Positions 56,440 to 64,000 of a stretch of DNA of 64,000 bases are shown piece after piece. Numbering within the stretch: the first letter of the stretch is position 1; each line of letters opens with the position of its first letter. The notes below the pieces were generated by a model. It searched no databases, was not told the origin of the DNA, and was given only the letters and a program-made list of their open reading frames with translations. The position numbers and the translations under genes were made by a program. Source of the DNA: Glandiceps talaboti (Eukaryota > Hemichordata > Enteropneusta > Spengelidae); assembly GCF_964340395.1 (NCBI RefSeq), contig NC_135549.1, forward strand, positions 35,738,332 to 35,802,331, read 5' to 3'.

Positions 56440-57955
56440 TTTTTAGCACAACTGCTGTAGTGCTATAGGGATCGCCCGGCGTCTGTCTGTCTGTGTGTGT
56501 GTGTGTGTGGATGTGTGTGTGTGTGTGTGTAAACAACTTAAAGTCAAAAACCACTGAACCAATTGCCATGATATTTGGTGGGTCCATTACCTTGGGTGTC
56601 TAGTTGGGAAATTGTTCAAGTCAAAATGATCGCATCACAGGTGTGTGATTTGGGTCTAAAAATGTGATTTTTGGTCAAAAAACTTAAACTCAGAAACTAC
56701 TGGGCAGATTGGTGCGAAATTTGGTGGGAACATTCTTAAGGGGGTAGAAAGTAAGATTTGTTCATGACATGATGATTCCATCAGTGATATGCAAATTAGG
56801 GCTAAAAATGTGTCTTTTTGGTTGAAAATCTATAATTCCAAAACTACTGAGCAGATTGGGCTGAAATTTAATGGGAATGCATCTAGGGATGTATGAATGA
56901 AGAAATATTAAGCATACAATGATTCCATGATTGATATGCAAATTAGGTGTAAAAATGTTCAATTTTGGTCAAAAACTTATATCTCAAAAAGTACTTGGTC
57001 ACCGAGTCTGAAACTTGGTGAGATGTTTCAGAAAGTGTTATTCTGCACATTTTCTCCAAAACATTTTGACAAAATTGGCCCTAGCAACCATGACCACGCC
57101 CTTAGCAACAACCAAATGGCAGTATATTTTGGTCAAATAACATCATCTGGTAGGCAAATGAGTGAACATTCAAAATATGTATGCAAATACCCTAGCAACC
57201 ATGACCACGCCCATAGCAACAGCCAAACGGTCGTGTATTTCACAAAGATAACAACAGGGATTGATAGACAATTGAGTAAGTGTTCAAAAATGTATGTAAA
57301 TTTGCCTAGCAACAAGACCACGCCCACAGCAACAGCCAAATAATCACACATATTGCAAAGATGACAACGGGGATTAATAGACAATTGATTAAACATTCAA
57401 AAAAATGTATGTAAATTTGCCTAGCAACAAGACCACGCCCATAGCAACAGCCAAATAATCTCATATATTGCAAAGATAGCAACAGGAATAGAAAGACAAA
57501 TGAATAAACATTCAAAAATGTATGCAAATGTGTATAGCAACAAGACCACGCCCATAGCAACAGCCAAATGATCACATATATTGCAAAGATAACAACGGGG
57601 ATTACTAGACAATTGAATAAACATTCAAAAGATGTATGTAAATATGCCTAGCAACAAGACCACGCCCATGGCAACAGCCAAATGATCACTTATATTGCAA
57701 AGATAATATCAGGAATTCATACACAAGTGAACAAAAACATACAGAAATGTATGCAAATATATCTAACAACATGACCACACCCATAGCAACAGCCAAATGA
57801 TAGCATATATCGCAAAGATAGCAACATGGTTGGATAGGCAACTGCATAGTCATTCACCAAATGAACACTTAATGTTAGCATGGACTACCATATGGATAAA
57901 CATTTTTAAAAACTGTACAGTTGTGCGACAACGCCATTGGCGGTATTTTTTAAAT
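56440..57955 (+). repeat. R1 dispersed repeat, full-length copy
   Basis: Nearly identical to 45443-46755 through the 5' region (ATCGCCCGGCGTCTGTCTGT) and interior, with small deletions in the 5' hairpin (TTTTTAGCACAACTGCTGTA). The 3' minisatellite has more units (about seven AGCAACAAGACCACGCCCAT-type units). It ends ACTGTACAGTTGTGCGACAA...GCGGTATTTTT. Confidence 0.85.
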
Positions 57956-59300
57956 ATAACACTTGATTTTTTTTTCATGTTTCATCTTCAAATGAATGTA
58001 TTGCAAATCTGATGCACTCTCAACCATCATGATCAAATCTTCTTTCATATGTAACTGCATAGTGCAATACACGACCAACTTTCACTGTACATTATTTTTC
58101 TACATTGTCACCAATCTTTGGCAAACAATATCATATCAACAACAATTTTATTTTAATTGAAAAATTTGTTGTCAAATCTGATAACGCCATTTATTATCTT
58201 TGAAAGCTGAGTTTCCATAACTATATGTAATTACACAGATAGGTCATTGTGCCCTAAAGGTTCAATGACCAAAATCATTCAAATAAATATACATACATAC
58301 ATACATACATACATGCATACATACATACATACATACATTCAAAATGATGCACACACATACGCAATTTAGTTTGATTAGAAATTGGTTGGATGTCAAATTC
58401 TTACAACTTTCATATAATTTTTGCAACTTTTATTGAAATAAATGAAGAGTAACAATGCAAGATGCTTTGTTTCAAGCCATGATCTCAATATTTACACTTT
58501 TTTCTTATTTCTTTTCTTTCCTGTTTTGGTATGTCATGGATTCGCCTTGACTAACTGAAGATATCCAGGTGGAGAGGAAGACAACTGCAACAGACATTCC
58601 TATATTCATTATTACCCTTACAAACCAACACTTGCATCCTTACTGATACAACAGACATTCAAACACATTACAGTCATCAACTTTACCAACAAACACTAAT
58701 ATCAGAGTTAATACACTTGTGCAACACTTGCTCATATACTCACCAACCCTTCAAACAAACACTAACATATTTTCTCCAGAAGGAGAAATCCCACTGATGG
58801 GAATTACTTGAGTCTATTGTGAGCAATAGAATCAACTGGTCAGATTCGTTCAACTGGCAAAAAACGGGTAAGGCAGATAATCAAAGGTAAACAAGACATA
58901 TTGTCAAAAGTTTAACAAAGAAAAACATTATAGCACAAAGAATATCAAACAACCACAACAGAAAACAAAAACAAATGAAATAATGACAACACACAAATAT
59001 TTACATCATGATCTTTATAGCAATGGGCAATTACCAATCAATGAGGAAAAATAACTAATTGCACATGTTCTGTTGTATTCCATCAAAACTTTGCCCTTTA
59101 CGGGGCATTCCGTTTAAATCTGTTTTATATGTCGGTGGGTTTCCTTGTAACGTTTTTCAATGTTGCTACATATAGTTCTTTACCTCAGTGAAAATGGTTG
59201 CTTCATCCTACCTTATCATTGGTATGCCTTGAAATGGGAAGTGGTGTCCTGCTGTATGCAAAACACCCTGTCAAGTTTTATGAATGAAATATATCTGTGC
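57956..59300. other. no gene seen; (ACAT)n at 58283-58340
   Basis: AT-rich non-coding DNA with an (ATAC)n microsatellite at 58283-58340 and an A/C-rich stretch at 58550-58780. No exon recognised. Confidence 0.45.
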
Positions 59301-59304
59301 AATG

Positions 59305-60265
59305 ATATGATCATTTTACTGAAACAGAAAGAAGATGCATGGATCAAGTTCCGTAAAACCAGTCAACAGGTGGAGTATGACCACTTCTCTCGCCTCGGAG
59401 TTGAAGTCAAGTTGATGCAAAAGGCAGTCTTCTGTGATTACATAATCGATATTCAGAACTCCATCAGTAATAATATAAAACGTTTCTGGTCATTTGTCAA
59501 CAATAAACGTAGCAACAGTTTTCCATCACACGTCACCTATAATGAAAAGATAGCTGAGTCTACCCAGGACATAGCTAATGCTTTCAATGATTTCTTTCAA
59601 ACAATATTTTCTAATCAGGTTATCAGTAAATATCCAAATTGTAAGTCATTTGTTGACTTTTCATTGGATAAGATCTTTGTAACATCAACACAAGTTGAGG
59701 AAATTTTGTTAGTAACTGATCCTCATAAGGCTTGTGGGCTTGATGGAGTATCTGGTGTAATACTTTACAAATGTGCATCTCAGTTATGTATACGGTTGAC
59801 AATCGTTTTTAACAAATCTTAAAATTTTGGAGTTCTTCCATCGCTATTCAAAAAGGCATATGTTGTTCCTGTATTTAAGTCAGGTCTGTGATCTGATGTC
59901 ACCAATTATCGTCCTATTTCTTAACTGCCATTAGTCAGCAAAGTTTTTGAAAAGGTCGTATTCCAATCAGTATATGTGCATGTTGAGAGTTCCATTAGTT
60001 CTTGCCAACATGGATTTCTCAAGGGTCAATCAACTACCACGAATCCTGTGGAATACACTGACTTTATAAGCAGTGAACTCAATAAAGACAGACAAGTAGA
60101 TTCACTCTACCTTGATTATTCGAAAGCATTTGATTCTGTTAACCATCTGCTTTTCATACACAAGTTGAAATCCTATGGTATTAGATGCCTTCCTGAATAG
60201 TTTCGTTCTTATCTAAATATCGACAACAGTGTGTTGTCATTGGTGGTATGTCATCGAAATGGTAA
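59305..60265 (+). mobile_element. LINE fragment, reverse transcriptase N-terminal half
   Basis: It reads LLKQKEDAWIKFRKTSQQVE, RFWSFVNNKRSNSFPSHVTY, IAESTQDIANAFNDFFQTIF and DPHKACGLDGVSGVILYKCA, then stops at 59820, SLFKKAYVVPVFKSG, VTNYRPIS, LVSKVFEKVVFQ, CQHGFLKGQSTTTNP and SLYLDYSKAFDSVNHLLFIH. It is cut before YADD at about 60265. At least four in-frame stops. Belongs to the Jockey/CR1-like group of non-LTR elements. Confidence 0.8.
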
Positions 60266-60267
60266 AA

Positions 60268-61215
60268 GGTTATTTATTTATTCATTTTTATTTATTTATT
60301 AAGCCTTCACAAGAAGAGAAATCAACAATGAAAAAAAGAAAACACGATACATTACAATCATACAAAATGATATGTCAAAATGGCATCAACAACATGCTAA
60401 GAATTTGACAACTCTGTGGATCCTTCGCATATAAAAGCTGTCTGACACTGTCCGTCAGCCCATCTGACATACGAGATGTTTTCAGATTTCTCAAGACAGA
60501 TTTAGAGTATTGCATGTCAAACATATAGCGAAGAAATGAAACATTATTTTTGACACAAATTGCCCGTGTACGGGACAGTAAATCAGTGTGTCCCTTCGGC
60601 TTGCCACAATAATGCATATTACTCAGATGCATGTAAAAACAACGTGCACGAGAATTATTACTAAAAATTGATTTCATCAGTGTAAGGGAGTTGATTTCCA
60701 CTGACGTTTCAATTTTGAACACATTAATTGCATTCAGAAAGGGGGTGCTTCTACAATATTTATGAATGCCAAATGCAGCCTTAAGTAGTTTTTTGCCTGT
60801 ATTTTTCAGCCTCATTCTAAGATGATTTAGATACATGTACACAGTTAATACCATATGTTAAAACTGGTCTAATAGCAGCATTCTACATGATTGTATTAAA
60901 ACTAACATATTATTATTATAAGAACAATTATTAAATCCAGTACTTTGAAATCCATAAAATGCCTTCCTGCATGCATTTATTCTATTCGTAATGTGTTCGT
61001 TTGGATTATAACATTAAAGCGTAACCCCTAAATAATTCACGCTGTCACACTGAGCAAGTCTTACACCATCCAGTAACCAATATGGATGAGGACTAAGTGT
61101 GCAACGACCGAAGATGACACATTTTTTGAGGATTAAATTGTAAACCATGATTAGTGATATATCTCTGTGCAATGTCAATCATATTTTGAAGTCCAGTAAC
61201 TGACAAACTGGCAAG
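60268..61215 (-). mobile_element. LINE fragment, C-terminal domain and 3' UTR
   Basis: On minus, from about 61210: MCHLRSLHT-type text, YWLLDGVRLAQCDSVNYLGV, YNPNEHITNRINACRKAFYG, then the open frame 60854-60375 (KNTGKKLLKAAFGIHKYCRS, MRMSDGLTDSVRQLL-type C terminus). The 3' end is TTAATAAATAAATAAAAATG followed by (AAAT)n at 60268-60300. It abuts the plus-strand LINE and probably inserted into it. Confidence 0.7.
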
Positions 61216-62360
61216 CATTAAAGTGTACATGCAAAGGTTGATAATTTTTTTCGTAATTATGTTTATTTTGCAATAAAAATAAATGAAATTGCATTCATAC
61301 CTCTAAATATTACGCGCATTGGCAAGAAAGTCGCAAAAATATGTGTCCCCTTAATCGCCTGTGCTTCGACTAACTTTGGTACCTCAACCAGCTCACGAAA
61401 AGTGTCAAGGTCCCACATGTTACAAAAGCCTTCTAAGCCTTTGTGTAATGTTTACTTATGAATTACTAATTACGCTTGCCATATAGTATTATCTGTAACT
61501 GTACATATTGTGGTGTACTCATAAATTGGTCAGGGAACTCAATTATATTTACATGCTTACTGGCTCGGTAAAGGTTATTATTGTGATGGGCAAGTATAGT
61601 GTGTATACCAGTATTTTTTAGAGTGTTGTGTTTTTTGGTTAATTGTGCACGATTGAAATAGAAACAGATGAAATGCACATAAAATCGTAAGTGCTAATTC
61701 ATATTGGGGTAGGAAACGAGGTCAAGTCAAGTAATCTTTCAAAAAACTACCCAAAACAGTGTGTCATGGTGCCGTTTATTGTCTACCACTATTTTTGTCT
61801 CGTAAAATAAAATAAAATTTGAACATGCTGAAGAGAACTATGGCTAGGCAGTCTTACAGTGCAATTTTTTGTTTTATTTATTTATTTATTTATTTTGTTT
61901 TGATTTTTGACGTGGGAGCATGATGTTTATTCACTGCACTGTGCATTTGTGCTATGTCCATATGAACGTGTTTTCGCCGCGATGTATGTAATTTTCCAGG
62001 TAGGCACAATATCATTGTTGTGTCTTTTTATATTGACTGTGTCAGTGGTACATGTTATTGTATCAAAATAAAAGCAATCAACTCTTGAAAGCAAGACAAA
62101 CAATCCGGACTACGCATGCATTACAAAATATTTGCAATGCCCCTTTCTGTTTTTAAGTCAACTTCGTGTAAATTTTAGCAACTTGTAAATTAATGATTAT
62201 TCCTAGTCGTTCGGCAAAGTCTTGTAAACAATAAACTAGTGAGTTGGTTGCTTTCATTGCCTATCATGCTTGTGTATATGATGTGTGTACGGCACACCTT
62301 GTACTGCTGCATACACACATAAATGCAGTGCACATAACATGCGTGATTATAAAATAAAGG
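61216..62360. other. no gene seen
   Basis: AT-rich DNA with (TTTA)n at 61875-61895. The minus-strand ORF at 61466-61678 has no recognised domain. Confidence 0.4.
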
Positions 62361-62365
62361 TGATA

Positions 62366-62384
62366 ATATACTGATGAAGTCTGT

Positions 62385-62431
<47 letters not shown>

Positions 62432-62560
62432 TGTATCACCATTTCCGAAAAACGGCTGCATCGATTCAAACAAAATTTCATAGACATGTTCCTTAGGGTA
62501 ATGGCCAGAACTGATTAGGTTTTGGTAATAATCCGATGAATATTTGATCACGTCACATCA
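62366..62560 (+). repeat. dispersed repeat R5, copy 2
   Basis: GATGAAGTCTGTGTGTC and (TG)n, CACCATTTCCGAAAAACGGC, then 'atcgattcaaacaaaatttcatagacatgttcc' and GAACTGATTAGGTTTTGGTA, as in 55160-55390. Confidence 0.7.
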
Positions 62561-63114
62561 CATACGTGTAATTCTGTAATACTATGCCTCTGATTTGTGT
62601 ATTGGCACTTTCCTGTTGTTCGGTAAACTATCATCAGTGACGATCATTTCCTCTAAATTTCAGCTTTTTCACTCATTACGAAGACATGGGTTTTCTGATT
62701 ATTTTCAGATTCGTCGCAAGACGAGAAAGCATTGCATTCAACTCCAGTATATGCAGCTTCCTACTTTCTTTTCCAAGTTTGGAATTTTAATGTAATGTGC
62801 AGATTTGATATAGATAATACAGTGATTCCATCAAAGAATGACCACTCTAAACAAATGTTCATTATGTTCAAATGATACAAATAAGCACCCCTAACATTTG
62901 TTTGGTATGCATGGGTAAATGTAAATTTGAATAATATCATTTCAAACCCTAACTTGGATTGATATCACAACGTCCTTTCAGATTTCTTATAGTTTGGCAT
63001 ACCTTTTTGCCAATTCAGGGGTATATCATGTACTAAAGCCAAGATGTGTTGCATTCCAGCAAATATTAAGAGTAGGAAAAAATACGCCAAGACTGTCCTT
63101 AAGGGAAGGCATTC
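62561..63114. other. no gene firmly seen
   Basis: TTATTTTCAG at 62700-62709 could be a splice acceptor, but the following frame (IRRKTRKHCIQLQYMQLPTF) has no recognised domain and stops at 62795. Confidence 0.3.
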
Positions 63115-63530
63115 AGTTTAAACACAGAACTGCCCTATATAAAGAGGATTATGGCTAATCTATGCAAATGCAGGAAAGTCAAACTGCTGTACAGAGCACT
63201 AGGTTCTGGGTCTTGTTTTTCAGCATTTTTTTCTGTGCTCCAAGAAACACGAAGGTCATGTATCATGTACAAATTGTTTGTGAATGTCGTAGGATGGTAA
63301 CTTGATACACAAATTAGTTGAAAATCAATCTGTTTGTTTCATAGAATGAAAAAAACTTTCAAAAATGAGACAAATTCTCCTGCAAACAGCTGATTAGATT
63401 GTGTGTCACTCATGATTATTCAAATATGCGGCATTTGCATGTGAACAACCCAGATAGGGAATGTTTATATTTTCTCCACCTCCAAGCATACAGTCAGTCA
63501 GTCATATGCAAAATAGGGTCCAAGGCACTA
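63115..63530 (+). mobile_element. 0.44-kb dispersed element, second copy
   Basis: Inverted relative to the copy at 50298-50740. Begins near ACAGAACTGCCCTATATAAA and ends near CATATGCAAAATAGGGTCCA AGGCACTAA. No ORF. Confidence 0.65.
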
Positions 63531-64000
63531 ATAACTAACCTTTCGCGGAACATGCAGATCACTTTGAATACTACTTTGCAATTTTTGATGTCAACATTTA
63601 TATGGTTTAAATTACAAAAACAAATCGGTAATTACGTATATAGAGGGTACATGTGCCGTCGTTTCAAACAGGTAATTAGTTCAGAGTGTCGTATCTCCTC
63701 ATTGCATTTGTTCAACACAGTTACATGTCCTTGTGTACACCTAGGTATCGTTGTTGTTCTCTAATACCTAATTAGCTTGCTTCGAACATTCACATTTCAC
63801 ATCGAATATTTCAATATTTCCACATGTACTTTTGAACACCTATCAGTTTCTTTAAACATGGCATTCCAGAGCAAGGGTAAGGAATCACCTTTTTATACTG
63901 GTCGATTGTTATGTCCTTCTGCACATGTTTATTCCATGCTCCACTGGCGAAACAAATCCATGTGTATTGCTATAGTGATTGTGAACATAATTTATACCAT
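63531..64000. other. no gene seen
   Basis: Non-coding DNA to the window edge. The open frame at 63399-63764 runs partly inside the repeat and has no recognised domain. Confidence 0.35.

Noticed and set aside
62700-62795. Possible next exon of the dehydrogenase gene
   Set aside because: The peptide after the acceptor lacks any SDR motif and ends in a stop after 29 codons.

Overview
This is AT-rich eukaryotic (animal) DNA. The few recognisable coding pieces have GT-AG introns. Microsatellites and homopolymer G tracts are everywhere, and most of the sequence is transposable elements and their remains. The mix (L2/CR1-type LINEs, a rve-type integrase family with introns, DUF6589-type and RecQ-like transposon-borne genes, long dispersed repeats with 5' hairpins) suggests a marine invertebrate such as a hemichordate, amphioxus or mollusc. 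The species cannot be fixed from sequence alone. No rRNA, tRNA, CRISPR array or bacterial operon is seen.

Layout. 1-3.9 kb: a TTAA-flanked MITE, a 247-bp tandem repeat with C-tracts, and a (ACTTCNG)n array. 5-12.7 kb: a plus-strand spliced gene of unknown function, seen as four exons; its last exon carries an in-frame TGA and a frameshift. 13-16 kb: copies of a dispersed repeat, called R1 here. 16.6-17.6 kb: a decayed minus-strand integrase gene, convergent with the first gene. 18.3 and 19.3 kb: (GAAGTCN)n arrays in the opposite orientation to the one at 3.8 kb. 20.1-21.9 kb: a second, better preserved integrase gene of two exons with two frameshifts. 22-23 kb: MITEs and foldbacks. 24-27.8 kb: three isolated exons and a DUF6589-like transposase body. 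29.3-32.8 kb: a minus-strand RecQ-like helicase gene. It is broken by a frameshift, a perfect 107-bp inverted duplication and, in an intron, a 694-bp foldback element with 9-bp target duplications. 34.5-42.2 kb: two elements with GGGAG termini and TTA/TAA target duplications, separated by a hAT-like element; the first carries a SAP-like coding region and the second contains a LINE. 43-44.6 kb: two LINE pieces joined head to head.

The most convincing ordinary host gene is a first exon of a short-chain dehydrogenase (3-hydroxybutyrate dehydrogenase type) at 45.2 kb. Its first intron would fill the rest of the window. From 45.4 to 64 kb the sequence is R1 copies, LINE fragments, other hairpin/microsatellite repeats and a piggyBac derivative with an intact TTAA target.

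Functionally the window is a transposon graveyard with some recent insertions. Two pairings deserve attention as possible large composite DNA transposons: the unknown plus-strand gene with the convergent integrase, and the DUF6589-like gene with the convergent RecQ-like helicase. Every coding region in these pairs is damaged here, so the window holds relics rather than an active system.
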